Shown here: positions 25,570-33,767 of the stretch, piece by piece
How the letters are laid out: each line of letters begins with the position of its first letter
Numbering within the stretch: the stretch's first letter is position 1
Source: Haliea sp964022665
GTDB taxonomy: Bacteria; Pseudomonadota; Gammaproteobacteria; Pseudomonadales; Halieaceae
NCBI GenBank assembly: GCA_964022665.1
Contig: CAXIDF010000020.1
Span: 3,967 to 67,966 of the forward strand
DNA: 64,000 bases
Direction of reading: 5' to 3'
Notes under the pieces: generated by a model
Database searches by the model: none
Seen by the model: only the letters and a program-made list of their open reading frames with translations
What the model was told of the DNA's origin: nothing
Program-made: the position numbers and the translations under genes

Positions 25570-26403
25570 ATGACCGACGTACCGAGTTACACCGCCAATC
25601 AACGCCTGCTGGACCCGCGCCGGCTCGGCACCACAACCATGCTCAGCAGCACCTCAAAATACCTCAACCACCCGCGACTGCGGCACTGGGTGGCGGTGGA
25701 GTCGCTGCGCCGCAACGGTCCGGATATGGATCATTACGGTGGGCCGCTGGAGATCATTGATATCTTCCGCGAGCTGGACGACGTCGACGAGATCAATCGC
25801 CTGTTCAAAGAGGCCCGAGCACGCGACAGTGCGCTCGATACCTGGTTTGAAGCGCGTTTCCTCATCCCTCATGATTTGCAGGCACTCGCGGAGCTGCCCG
25901 AAGGCACGCTGGGCCGCGAGTATCAGAAAATGCTGGCCGAGCAGGGCCTGCAGGCGGACTTCCTGCCCTTCGAAAGCACGGCCACGGATTACGACTACTT
26001 CCACCGCCGTCACAGCCAGACCCACGATATAGAGCACCTGGTGATAGGCTACCGCTACGACCCGCTGGGAGAGTTTGCCCTGATCGCCGCGCGCACAACC
26101 AACCTGCTCAAGGCACTGGGGCAGGAACTGGGCGAGCACCTGTCGGTGGTCTCCACCCTGTTGGTGGCAACCGGCATGTCGCGTTTCGGCTGCCATTATC
26201 CGCACCTGCTGCCTTCATTGTACAAGGCGCTGGGCGAGGGCAATCGTATCGGGGAGGCATTGAACACCCCCCTGTTCATGCCCCGCTATGAGGACATGTT
26301 CGAGTGGCCGCTGGACGACGTACGCGAGCACTTCGGCGTGGTACACGGTCCCGAGTTCGAAGACACCATGTGGTCCCTGGGGGAGTACTTCGACGCCGCG
26401 TGA
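25570..26403 (+). CDS. COQ4-family ubiquinone-biosynthesis-like protein
   Basis: The 277-residue protein contains the COQ4 metal motif HDxxHx11E: H152-D153, H156 and E168 within QTHDIEHLVIGYRYDPLGEF. In eukaryotes COQ4 takes part in ubiquinone biosynthesis; its bacterial homologues are found in some alpha- and gammaproteobacteria but are not part of the E. coli pathway. The rest is helical and soluble, as expected. It has no other ubiquinone gene nearby, and its neighbours are an AraC regulator and an ammonium transporter, so its cellular role here is inferred only from family. It may act on quinones or related isoprenoids. Confidence 0.82.
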   Translation: MTDVPSYTANQRLLDPRRLGTTTMLSSTSKYLNHPRLRHWVAVESLRRNGPDMDHYGGPLEIIDIFRELDDVDEINRLFKEARARDSALDTWFEARFLIPHDLQALAELPEGTLGREYQKMLAEQGLQADFLPFESTATDYDYFHRRHSQTHDIEHLVIGYRYDPLGEFALIAARTTNLLKALGQELGEHLSVVSTLLVATGMSRFGCHYPHLLPSLYKALGEGNRIGEALNTPLFMPRYEDMFEWPLDDVREHFGVVHGPEFEDTMWSLGEYFDAA

Positions 26404-26501
26404 AGCGCCGCGGGGGTGTTGCGCACAGTGAACCACCGTGAGCAGTTTGTTGAGCGCCGCCTTTGTGCAATAATCCCGCCGCCTTTCCTGCTGTGATAAT
26501 A

Positions 26502-27815
26502 ATGATGATGCGATCTTTTCTGCGGTTTCCGCTTGTGGTTTTCCCGTTCCTGCTGCCTAGCCAGTCCGCCTGGGCGGCGGACATCAGCGCCGCCAACACC
26601 GCGTGGATGTTGACGGCCACGGCGCTGGTTCTGTTCATGACGCTCCCCGGGCTGTCGCTGTTCTACGGTGGCCTGGTGCGGGTGCGCAACGTGCTGTCTG
26701 TTTTGATGCAGTGCTTTGCCCTCACGGCCTTGATGTCGCTGCTCTGGTTTGTCGCCGGTTATTCACTGGCGTTTGGTTCATCCGGGGTGGAGCAGGGGCC
26801 GTGGCTTGGTGACCTGGGAAACCTGTTTCTGGCCGGCGTATCCATGGAGGGTAATTCGGGTGATATTCCCGAGTCGCTTTTTGTCATGTTCCAGATGACC
26901 TTTGCGATAATTACGCCGGCGTTGATCGTCGGCGGGTTTGCGGAACGCATACGGTTTTCTGCCATGCTGGTGTTCAGTGCCGCCTGGATGCTGCTGGTTT
27001 ACGCACCGATTTGTCACTGGGTGTGGGGCGGTGGCTGGCTCGGTTCCATGGGGCTGCAGGATTTTGCCGGTGGCACTGTGGTGCATATCACCGCGGCGGT
27101 GGCGGCGCTGGTTGCCGCGCTGATGTTGGGGCCGCGCCGCGGTTTTGGCAGTGTTGCCATGCCGCCGCACAACCTGACCATGACCGTGACCGGTGCAGGC
27201 ATGCTCTGGGTAGGCTGGTTCGGCTTCAATGCCGGCTCCGCGGTGGCCGCCGACGGCAGCGCCGCCATGGCGATGCTGGTGACCCATTTGTCGGCCGCCT
27301 GTGGCTCACTGGCGTGGATGACCATGGAGTGGATCCGCCACGGCAAGCCCTCGGTGCTGGGCATCGTCACCGGTATGGTGGCGGGCCTCGGCACTATCAC
27401 GCCGGCCTCGGGGTCGGTCGGCCCGGCCGCTGCGGTGGTCATCGGCCTGAGTGCCGGTGTCATCTGTTACTACGCGACCCTCACCCTGAAGAACCGGCTG
27501 AAAATTGACGACAGCCTCGACGTATTCCCGGTCCACGGGGTGGGTGGCATTCTGGGTACGTTGCTGGCGGGTGTTTTCTGTTCGCCCAACCTGGGTATAT
27601 TCAGCGGTAACGGTTTCTCCGAGGGCATCAGTACCATTGGCGGCCAGTTGGCAGTGCAGGCCACCGGCGTTGTGGCAACGTTCGCGTACACGGCGATTGT
27701 GAGTTATATCCTGTTCAAGCTCGTGGACCGGGTTATTGGCCTGCGGGTTGACGCGGAGCAGGAGACCGTGGGCCTTGACCTGGTGCTGCATGACGAACGC
27801 GGCTACGATCTGTAG
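26502..27815 (+). CDS. amt: Ammonium transporter Amt
   Basis: Inner-membrane ammonium channel of the Amt/MEP/Rh family. Three consecutive ATG codons (26502, 26505, 26508) are possible starts; the signal-like segment SFLRFPLVVFPFLLPSQSAWA follows, as in Amt proteins with a cleaved N-terminus. Eleven membrane segments are expected. Key motifs are FYGGLVRVRNVLSV, DFAGGTVVHITAAVAALVAA (first pore histidine), HNLTMTVTGAGMLWVGWFGF and FPVHGVGGILG (second pore histidine). The usual glnK partner, which controls the channel under nitrogen status, is not adjacent. The gene begins about 100 bases after the Coq4 homologue. Confidence 0.92.
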   Translation: MMMRSFLRFPLVVFPFLLPSQSAWAADISAANTAWMLTATALVLFMTLPGLSLFYGGLVRVRNVLSVLMQCFALTALMSLLWFVAGYSLAFGSSGVEQGPWLGDLGNLFLAGVSMEGNSGDIPESLFVMFQMTFAIITPALIVGGFAERIRFSAMLVFSAAWMLLVYAPICHWVWGGGWLGSMGLQDFAGGTVVHITAAVAALVAALMLGPRRGFGSVAMPPHNLTMTVTGAGMLWVGWFGFNAGSAVAADGSAAMAMLVTHLSAACGSLAWMTMEWIRHGKPSVLGIVTGMVAGLGTITPASGSVGPAAAVVIGLSAGVICYYATLTLKNRLKIDDSLDVFPVHGVGGILGTLLAGVFCSPNLGIFSGNGFSEGISTIGGQLAVQATGVVATFAYTAIVSYILFKLVDRVIGLRVDAEQETVGLDLVLHDERGYDL

Positions 27816-27822
27816 CTGAGCA

Positions 27823-27858
27823 CCAGCCGGGCTGCGGCCCTTGTCGCAGTCCGGCTGG
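27823..27858. terminator. Hairpin between convergent amt and hydrolase genes
   Basis: An extended stem pairs CCAGCCGGG-CTGCG (27823-27836) with CGCAG-TCCGGCTGG (27845-27858), 14 pairs with one G-T, and an 8-base loop. It lies 8 bases after the amt stop and 9 bases before the end of the convergent gene, so it could stop transcription in both directions. No T-run follows, so its action as an intrinsic terminator is uncertain. Confidence 0.5.
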
Positions 27859-27866
27859 CGCGCACA

Positions 27867-28769
27867 TCAGTTCATCTGCGGGGTGAGGTGTTGCAAGAGG
27901 AAGGCCGTTTCGTCGCGGGCAACCTCGCTGAACAGTGGTTCCACATACACGCCGAAGTGCCCGCAGTCGTAACTGGCAATCTCCGCATTGGGGGCCAGCG
28001 CTGCGGCCTCGCGAATGGTCGCAGGTGAGATGAAAGCGTCGCGTTCCGCGATGGTGTAATGTATCGGGCAGCGAATGTTCCCCGCCTGTTTCCCCGGCTT
28101 GTAGCTTGCCAGTTGAAACACAAAACGTGCCGCCACTCGGTTGCGCCAGCCTGAGTCCGCTGGCGTGATGCTGGCGATGCCGGCGGCGGCGCCAGGCGAG
28201 GTCATGGCGGCATCGTCGTCGGGGTCACCGATGGCCTGAATGTAGTGCGGTGAGAGCCCGAGGGCGCCGCGCAGACTGTCCTTCAGCGCCGCGTAGAGTA
28301 GCCCGAGGGTTTTCTGCAGGGGCACTTTCTGCTGTGGCTTTTCGGCCCAGCAGAAGGGGATCTGTGCGACCACGGCAGCGATGCGGTGGTCGCGGGCGGC
28401 TACCGCTTGTACATGGGCGCCGCCGAACGAGGTGCCCCACAGCCCGATTCTCTCCGGATCTATGCCCGGTTGCTGGCGCAAGGTGGCCACCGCCGCATCC
28501 CAGTCCTGCAACTGGTGTTTGACACTGAGCAGCTGCCGCGGCTCGCCGGCGCTGGCACCGAAATGGCGGTAGTCAAACAGCAATACCGCGATACCCGCCG
28601 CAGCGAAGGCCTCGGCGTAGGCGTCCAGGCGCTGGTCGCGGACGGCGGTAAAACCGTGTGCCATCACCATCCCGGGGGCCGGGCCGGTAGTGTCGGGGCG
28701 ATAGAACCAGGCAGCGCAGCTGTCGTCGCCGCTGTTGAATGTCAGGTCGCTGCGCGTGAAGGTACTCAT
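27867..28769 (-). CDS. Alpha/beta hydrolase (acyl hydrolase/DLH-like)
   Basis: Predicted cytoplasmic serine hydrolase of 300 residues. The nucleophile elbow is GLWGTSFGGAH (S114), the oxyanion region MAHGFTAVRDQRLDAYAEAF precedes it, and acid and base candidates are in ITERD-like IAERDAF and CGHFGVYVEP near the C-terminus. The family includes esterases and dienelactone hydrolases. Its start overlaps the stop of the FMO gene by four bases (ATGA), so the hydrolase probably opens the ester or lactone made by the monooxygenase. No signal peptide. Confidence 0.85.
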   Translation of the reverse strand: MSTFTRSDLTFNSGDDSCAAWFYRPDTTGPAPGMVMAHGFTAVRDQRLDAYAEAFAAAGIAVLLFDYRHFGASAGEPRQLLSVKHQLQDWDAAVATLRQQPGIDPERIGLWGTSFGGAHVQAVAARDHRIAAVVAQIPFCWAEKPQQKVPLQKTLGLLYAALKDSLRGALGLSPHYIQAIGDPDDDAAMTSPGAAAGIASITPADSGWRNRVAARFVFQLASYKPGKQAGNIRCPIHYTIAERDAFISPATIREAAALAPNAEIASYDCGHFGVYVEPLFSEVARDETAFLLQHLTPQMN

Positions 28770-30169
28770 GCCGCGCGCGCCTTTTCTGCAGTGACTCCCA
28801 CCAGCGTCGCTGGCGGCTGGCCGCTCTGGCGCCGTTTCATGCCGGCCTCTATTTCCTTGTCCAGCCGTCCCACGTAATGATCAAAGTGCAGCTGAATGGT
28901 GTGCCGTGGACTGGGGTAGTAGTCTCGCAGATAGAAGGCTTCATCCGCTGTAATCATGGCCTCCATCTCCTTTTCGGAGGGCGGGGCGTAGTCACCTTTC
29001 AAGTAGGGCACGACCCAGCGCGCCTGTTGCTCCGCAAAATTGACCAGGGTGGGTAGCGATTGCGCGAGGCCCATATAGATGAGGTTGGGTACCCCGGGTA
29101 TCAGCATCCGCTTGAACAGGCGCGGTGGCTGGTTGTCCTCGCTGGCCGTGAACCGGGGCTGGTCGAAGAAGGGAAAGCTGATCTTGTAGCCGGTGCACCA
29201 GACGATCACATCGAATTCGTCGCTGCTGCCGTCGGTGAAGTGGACGGTGTGGCCGTCCAGGCGTTCAATACCCGGGCGCGCATTGATGTCACCCGAGCCG
29301 GCACGCTGCAGGAATTCGCCCGAGACCGTGCCATGGGCTTCCCAGGGCTGGTAGGTGGGCTGTGGCAGCCCGTAGTCGCGGGGATTGCCAATCTGCTGCT
29401 TCACCACGCGGCTCATCAGCCAGTGCTGGATTTTGCGCGGCACCCAGGCCGGAAGCATGTTCTTGTCACCGGGCTTGCCGTTGATGTACTTGGGAAACAC
29501 CCAAACGCCGCGGCGCATGGAAATGTGCAGGGTACTGGCCATGTAGCGCATCGACAACTCTGAGGCGATATCCATCGCCGAGTTTCCGGAGCCCACCACC
29601 AGCACGCGTTTGTCGCGCATATCGATAGGATCGAAAGGTGTATTGTAGCTGTGGGCGTGGATTTGCTCGCCGGCGAACTGGCCGGGATAGGCGGGTTCCG
29701 GCCAGCGCGGGTCCCAGTGATGACCGTTGGCTACCAGCAGCACATCGTAGCGGCGGGTTTCGCCGTCGCTCGTGGTCACCGACCAGTGGCCGTCGGCTTC
29801 CCGGTGCGCCCGCTCGACGCGCGTGTTGAAGGTGATGGTGTCACGCAAGCCGAAATGATCTGTGTAGTTGTTGAGGTAATCGAAAATCTCGCTGTGGTGC
29901 GGGTAGTCCGGCCAGTTTTCCGGCACCGGATACTCCTGCATACCCATGCGAAACTTTGACGTATCGATATGCAGGCTCTGGTAGCAGGCCGACATACCGT
30001 TGGGGTTGCGGTAGTACCAGTTGCCCCCGATATTGTCGGATGCCTCGAAGCAGTCGTAGGCTATGCCCCCTTCCTTGAGGCGCTTGATGGTAGTGATTCC
30101 GCTGGGGCCGGCGCCAATCACACAGCACAATGGGCCGCTGTCATCGGTGGGGCGAAAACCGTTGCTCAT
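28766..30169 (-). CDS. Flavin-containing monooxygenase (FMO family)
   Basis: FAD/NADPH-dependent monooxygenase of 467 residues. The ATG at 30169 follows GGAGAAAG; the longer upstream frame would overlap the TetR gene and is rejected. Motifs are the FAD site GAGPSG (19-24), ASDNIGGNWYY, the FMO-identifying FAGEQIHAHSY (165-175, form FxGxxxHxxxY) and the NADPH site GSGNSA (193-198). These place it in the N/S-oxygenating or ketone-oxidising FMO class rather than in the BVMO of the 18.8-kb gene. It starts one base after the TetR stop and is coupled to the hydrolase: TetR-FMO-hydrolase is a self-contained operon. Confidence 0.9.
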   Translation of the reverse strand: MSNGFRPTDDSGPLCCVIGAGPSGITTIKRLKEGGIAYDCFEASDNIGGNWYYRNPNGMSACYQSLHIDTSKFRMGMQEYPVPENWPDYPHHSEIFDYLNNYTDHFGLRDTITFNTRVERAHREADGHWSVTTSDGETRRYDVLLVANGHHWDPRWPEPAYPGQFAGEQIHAHSYNTPFDPIDMRDKRVLVVGSGNSAMDIASELSMRYMASTLHISMRRGVWVFPKYINGKPGDKNMLPAWVPRKIQHWLMSRVVKQQIGNPRDYGLPQPTYQPWEAHGTVSGEFLQRAGSGDINARPGIERLDGHTVHFTDGSSDEFDVIVWCTGYKISFPFFDQPRFTASEDNQPPRLFKRMLIPGVPNLIYMGLAQSLPTLVNFAEQQARWVVPYLKGDYAPPSEKEMEAMITADEAFYLRDYYPSPRHTIQLHFDHYVGRLDKEIEAGMKRRQSGQPPATLVGVTAEKARAA

Positions 30170-30170
30170 G

Positions 30171-30869
30171 CTACTTTCTCCGTAGGGTTGGCGACCGCGT
30201 GGGGCCGGCCGGATTGTCGGGTTGGCTGCTGGCGAGCAGATGCTCCAGCGCCGGTTTGAAGTCACCCAGCACCTGCGGCAGTGGGTTTTCTGCCAGTGCC
30301 TGCTGTAGCTGGGGCAAGGTAGCCGCCGGTTGGCTTGCCAGAAACTGGTTGAGCAGTGCCTGGTGCCCCCCTGTGCGGGCTGCGGCCCTCAGGTAATTGC
30401 CGCTGACCGCGGCGCCCAGCGCCAGCTGGTTCACGCTGTAGTAGAGCTCCAGTGCCTTGCCGGGGGAAAACCCGCGTCGGCCAAGCACGGTTATCAGCTG
30501 TTCCAGGTAGCGCGCTTCAATGTCACCGAACACGCCACCCTGCATGATCTGGCTGATCAGTTCTGGCCAGTCGAGGGCGGTCTGGCAGGTGCTGCGGGCA
30601 TGTTCGCGCAGAATGTCCTGCCAGGATTGGCCGCAGTCGATAATGGGTTGCAGTTGCCCCTTGCGCTCCGTTACCAGGCGCAACAGGTGTTCTCTCCCCT
30701 TCACATAACCATAGAGTGTTGCTACGCCAACCTTCAGGTGACGGGCAACCGTCGCCATGTCGAGGTTGCCGGGCGGTATGGCGCAGGCCGTGTCGACGAT
30801 AGTCTCCAGCGTCAAACTGCGCGGCCTTCCGCGGCGCGGTGTGCTGGCATTTCCGGGTGAGGCGTTCAT
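30171..30869 (-). CDS. TetR/AcrR-family regulator of the FMO-hydrolase operon
   Basis: A 232-residue DNA-binding repressor with N-terminal TetR helix-turn-helix (about 18-62: RPRSLTLETIVDTACAI, then LDMATVARHLKVGVATLYGYV) and an effector-binding C-terminal domain. It is the first gene of the operon with the FMO and the alpha/beta hydrolase, and it is divergent from the BCCT transporter gene, so it may control both directions. Autorepression released by the monooxygenase substrate is the expected mode but no operator was identified. Confidence 0.88.
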   Translation of the reverse strand: MNASPGNASTPRRGRPRSLTLETIVDTACAIPPGNLDMATVARHLKVGVATLYGYVKGREHLLRLVTERKGQLQPIIDCGQSWQDILREHARSTCQTALDWPELISQIMQGGVFGDIEARYLEQLITVLGRRGFSPGKALELYYSVNQLALGAAVSGNYLRAAARTGGHQALLNQFLASQPAATLPQLQQALAENPLPQVLGDFKPALEHLLASSQPDNPAGPTRSPTLRRK

Positions 30870-31018
30870 GCAAGGAATATTATCGAACTGGTTTCGGAAA
30901 AGAAATTGGCGGCGCCGGCTGGCGGTTCAGTGTGTTGGGCGAACCGGCCCTGTTTGCGCTTGCGTGGCGTTCCTGTGCTAGGGTTGGGCCCGTTACCGAC
31001 GAAAAGCGGGGTCAGGTT

Positions 31019-32620
31019 TTGCTCAACAGGCTGCAACGCGCGCTGGGTCTGCAGACCATCCCGGCGGTGTTCTTCACGTCTGCCGCTGTGGCCGCCCTGT
31101 TTGTGGCGTTGGCGATTCCCTTTGACGCAGAGGTGGGTCAGGGTTTTGGCGCCGTTACCGCCTGGGTGGCACGCTATTTAGGCTGGTTCTACATTCTGTC
31201 TGTGAGCGTGCTGCTGGCGTTCCTCATTTTCCTCGCGGTCAGCCGCTACGGCACTATTCGGCTGGGCAGTGACGACGCCCTCCCGGACTATTCCAATCTC
31301 ACCTGGTTCACCATGCTCTTTGCCGCGGGTATTGGCACCATCCTTATGTTCTGGGGCGTAGCGGAGCCGATATCGCATTTTGCCCAGCCGCCGTTTACCG
31401 ATGTGGAGCCCGAAAGCGAGCGTGCAGCGCGGGATGCAATGACCGTGGCGATGTACCACTTCGGCCTGCACACCTGGACCATCTTCGCCCTGCCGGGGTT
31501 GGCAATTGGCTACTTCGCCTACCGGCATGATCTGCCGATGCGCGTCAGCAGCCTGTTCTACCCGCTGCTGGGAGAGCGCATCTATGGCCCCCTGGGTGCC
31601 GCCGTGGACGTTGTCGCGGTGCTGGGCACGCTGTTTGGTGTGGCGACTTCGCTGGGCCTGGGCACACTGCAGTTGAACAGTGGTCTCGCCTACCTGTTTG
31701 AGGTGCCCAGGACGGGTTGGGTACAGGTAGCGATTATTGCCTGTATCACCGGTGTTGCAGCCACTTCGGTGGCGCTGGGCCTGGACAAGGGCATACGGCG
31801 GCTTTCGCAGGCGAATATAGTGCTTTCAATTGCGCTGATTGTCTTTGTTGCCGTTGCCGGGCCGACCGTTTTTATTGCAGAGGGTATGGTGCAAACGTTG
31901 GGTGATTATCTGGATGCCTTGCCGTGGCTGGCATTCTGGACCCAGGCGTTTTCGGAGTCGGATTGGCAACGGCAGTGGACACTCTTCTATTGGGCCTGGA
32001 CCATCTCCTGGGCGCCCTACGTCGGTATCTTCATCGCGCGTATTTCCCGTGGCCGCACCATCCGCGAATTTGTTGCGGGGGTGTTGCTGGCGCCCACGCT
32101 GTTCACGCTGGTGTGGTTTGCGGTATTTGGCCTGGCGGCAATCGATGTAGCCATGAGCGGCAAGGTGGAGCTGGCAGCACAGGTGCAGGATGATCCGTCG
32201 GTAGCGATCTTTGCGTTTCTCTCCGTGTTTCCACTTGCAGAACTCGCGTCGGCCCTGAGTGTGATCATCATTATTATCTTCTTCACCACTTCGTCGGACT
32301 CAGCGTCGCTGGTTATTGATCTGCTGACGCGTCGCGACGATCAACCGTCGCTGGTCCGCCAGCGGGTGTTCTGGGCCCTGGCACAGGGCGGCATCGCCGT
32401 CACGCTGCTGCTTGCGGGAGGGCTGGAAGCTTTGCAGAACGTGATCACCGCGCTGGGTCTGCCGTTCTGTGTGTTGCTGATTTTCATGGCGCTTTCACTA
32501 TTGCGCGCACTGCATGCGGATTACCGCGGCTACAGTGTGGGCGAACTGGTCTACGGAAGAGCCTATCCGCAGGTCGACGCAGCGCCGTCATCCCAGCAGG
32601 AGAAGGACGATGTATCATAA
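31019..32620 (+). CDS. BCCT-family betaine/carnitine/choline-type transporter
   Basis: Inner-membrane transporter for quaternary ammonium or related osmolytes. The start is uncertain: the frame is open upstream from 30839 with no ATG; the TTG at 31019 gives LNRLQRALGLQTIPAVFFTS, the usual N-terminus of this family, while GTG at 30932 is an alternative. Twelve membrane segments are expected; the family signature is WAWTISWAPYVGIFIARISR followed by GRTIREF. GIGTILMFWGVAEPISHF is the conserved second-helix region. Its end overlaps the start of the universal stress protein gene by 11 bases. Divergent from the TetR gene. Confidence 0.88.
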   Translation: MLNRLQRALGLQTIPAVFFTSAAVAALFVALAIPFDAEVGQGFGAVTAWVARYLGWFYILSVSVLLAFLIFLAVSRYGTIRLGSDDALPDYSNLTWFTMLFAAGIGTILMFWGVAEPISHFAQPPFTDVEPESERAARDAMTVAMYHFGLHTWTIFALPGLAIGYFAYRHDLPMRVSSLFYPLLGERIYGPLGAAVDVVAVLGTLFGVATSLGLGTLQLNSGLAYLFEVPRTGWVQVAIIACITGVAATSVALGLDKGIRRLSQANIVLSIALIVFVAVAGPTVFIAEGMVQTLGDYLDALPWLAFWTQAFSESDWQRQWTLFYWAWTISWAPYVGIFIARISRGRTIREFVAGVLLAPTLFTLVWFAVFGLAAIDVAMSGKVELAAQVQDDPSVAIFAFLSVFPLAELASALSVIIIIIFFTTSSDSASLVIDLLTRRDDQPSLVRQRVFWALAQGGIAVTLLLAGGLEALQNVITALGLPFCVLLIFMALSLLRALHADYRGYSVGELVYGRAYPQVDAAPSSQQEKDDVS

Positions 32621-33065
32621 TATTCTATTGGCTATTGATGTAGAGGATGAGGAAGAGGCCAAACGCGCGCTGCGCGAGGGCAGCCGACTGTTGGGTGAGG
32701 GCGGCGGCCTGCATCTGGCAACGGTGTTCGATCCCGGTGGCGCCAGCTTCTTCCCCCACGTGGCGGCCGATGCCTCCGAAAATATTGAGCAGCGCGCCCG
32801 CGACAGCTTGAGTGCCCTGGCAGAGAAGCACCTGGCCTTCAACTCGGGTGCCACCTTGCATGTGTTGGCGGGTAGCCCCGGAGAAAAGCTGGTAGCCCTG
32901 GCAGCCAGCATCGAAGCGGATTTGATATTGCTGGTGTCGCGGGGAGCGGGTGCCCGCTGGCCGCTGCGGCGGGCTACGGTGGAGTGTGTCGCGGTCAGCG
33001 CACCCTGTGCAGTGCTGGTGTTGCCGGCGCCGGTAAAGGAGCCCCAGGAGGGCGGTGAATCCTGA
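32610..33065 (+). CDS. Universal stress protein (UspA family)
   Basis: A 151-residue single-domain protein with the Usp alpha/beta fold: YHNILLAIDVEDEEEAKRAL at the start and GAGARWPLRRATVECVAVSA near the end in place of the G-2x-G-9x-G(S/T) nucleotide loop. The ATG lies 11 bases inside the end of the BCCT gene with AGGAGAAGG upstream. Pairing of a UspA protein with an osmolyte transporter gene is known for the TeaABC ectoine TRAP system (TeaD); here the partner is a BCCT transporter, so it may tune transport. Nucleotide-binding state cannot be told. Confidence 0.82.
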   Translation: MYHNILLAIDVEDEEEAKRALREGSRLLGEGGGLHLATVFDPGGASFFPHVAADASENIEQRARDSLSALAEKHLAFNSGATLHVLAGSPGEKLVALAASIEADLILLVSRGAGARWPLRRATVECVAVSAPCAVLVLPAPVKEPQEGGES

Positions 33066-33273
33066 GTGTGCTTGCCTTTGGGGCTGGAGGCCAGCTTACA
33101 GGGCATTCATAATGCGCGGCTGGCAGCGTTGCAACGAGTAAAAATATGGGAGTTGGCGGCAAGCTGGACGTCAAATTTGAGCAGGCATTCATGTGGTGTG
33201 GTGTCGATAGCTGCGACGGAGGACTCCCGAAAGCTCGCGCCTGGCGACTGAGAAGCTCGCAATCGGTGAGTGT

Positions 33274-33294
33274 ACAGGTGCACTGCGGACCTGT
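33274..33294. other. Small inverted repeat ahead of tadA
   Basis: ACAGGT (33274-33279) and ACCTGT (33289-33294) form a 6-bp inverted repeat with a 9-base loop, 15 bases upstream of tadA. The 243-base gap 33066-33308 between the Usp gene and tadA holds no gene that I can support. The repeat may be a weak hairpin in the leader or chance. Confidence 0.3.
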
Positions 33295-33308
33295 GAACGA
33301 GGAAGCCG

Positions 33309-33767
33309 ATGACAATGCATGAACATCTGCACTGGATGGAGCAGGCACTGTTCCTGGCGGATCGCGCCGCGGAGCAGGGCGAGGTCCCCGTGGGCGCGCT
33401 GGTTGTGCGCGACGGACAAGTCCTCGGACGCGGCTGGAACCGGGTGATCGGCGATGCTGACCCCACCGCCCACGCGGAAATTATTGCCCTGCGCGACGCG
33501 GCAGGCACCGAGGGCAACTACCGTCTGCCGGGCGCGACGCTCTACGTCACGCTGGAACCCTGCAGCATGTGCGCCGGTGCGCTGGTGCATGCGCGCATCG
33601 CGTTGTTGGTGTTTGCGGCGCGCGAGCCACGAGCCGGTGTTATCTGTAGCCAGTGTGCGCTGCTGGAGTCACCCTGGTACAACCACCGGGTGTGCTGGGA
33701 GGAGGGTGTGCTCGCCGAGGAGTCCAGCCGCCGTCTACAGGCGTTTTTCCGCGCCCGGCGCTCATAG
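33309..33767 (+). CDS. tadA: tRNA-specific adenosine deaminase TadA
   Basis: Essential enzyme converting A34 to inosine in the tRNA-Arg(ACG) anticodon. The 152-residue protein has the zinc and catalytic motif TAHAEIIAL (H55, E57) and PCSMCAGAL (C85, C88), the standard cytidine/deoxycytidylate deaminase fold. GEVPVGALVV is the usual N-terminal strand. ATG codons at 33309 and 33315 are both possible. The stop overlaps the convergent mltF end by six bases; tadA next to mltF and purL is the order seen in Pseudomonas. Confidence 0.95.
   Translation: MTMHEHLHWMEQALFLADRAAEQGEVPVGALVVRDGQVLGRGWNRVIGDADPTAHAEIIALRDAAGTEGNYRLPGATLYVTLEPCSMCAGALVHARIALLVFAAREPRAGVICSQCALLESPWYNHRVCWEEGVLAEESSRRLQAFFRARRS

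Noticed and set aside
33066..33308. Possible tRNA or small RNA gene before tadA
   Set aside because: No cloverleaf could be drawn; only a 6-bp inverted repeat and a small GCTGG/CCAGC hairpin (33083-33095) were seen.
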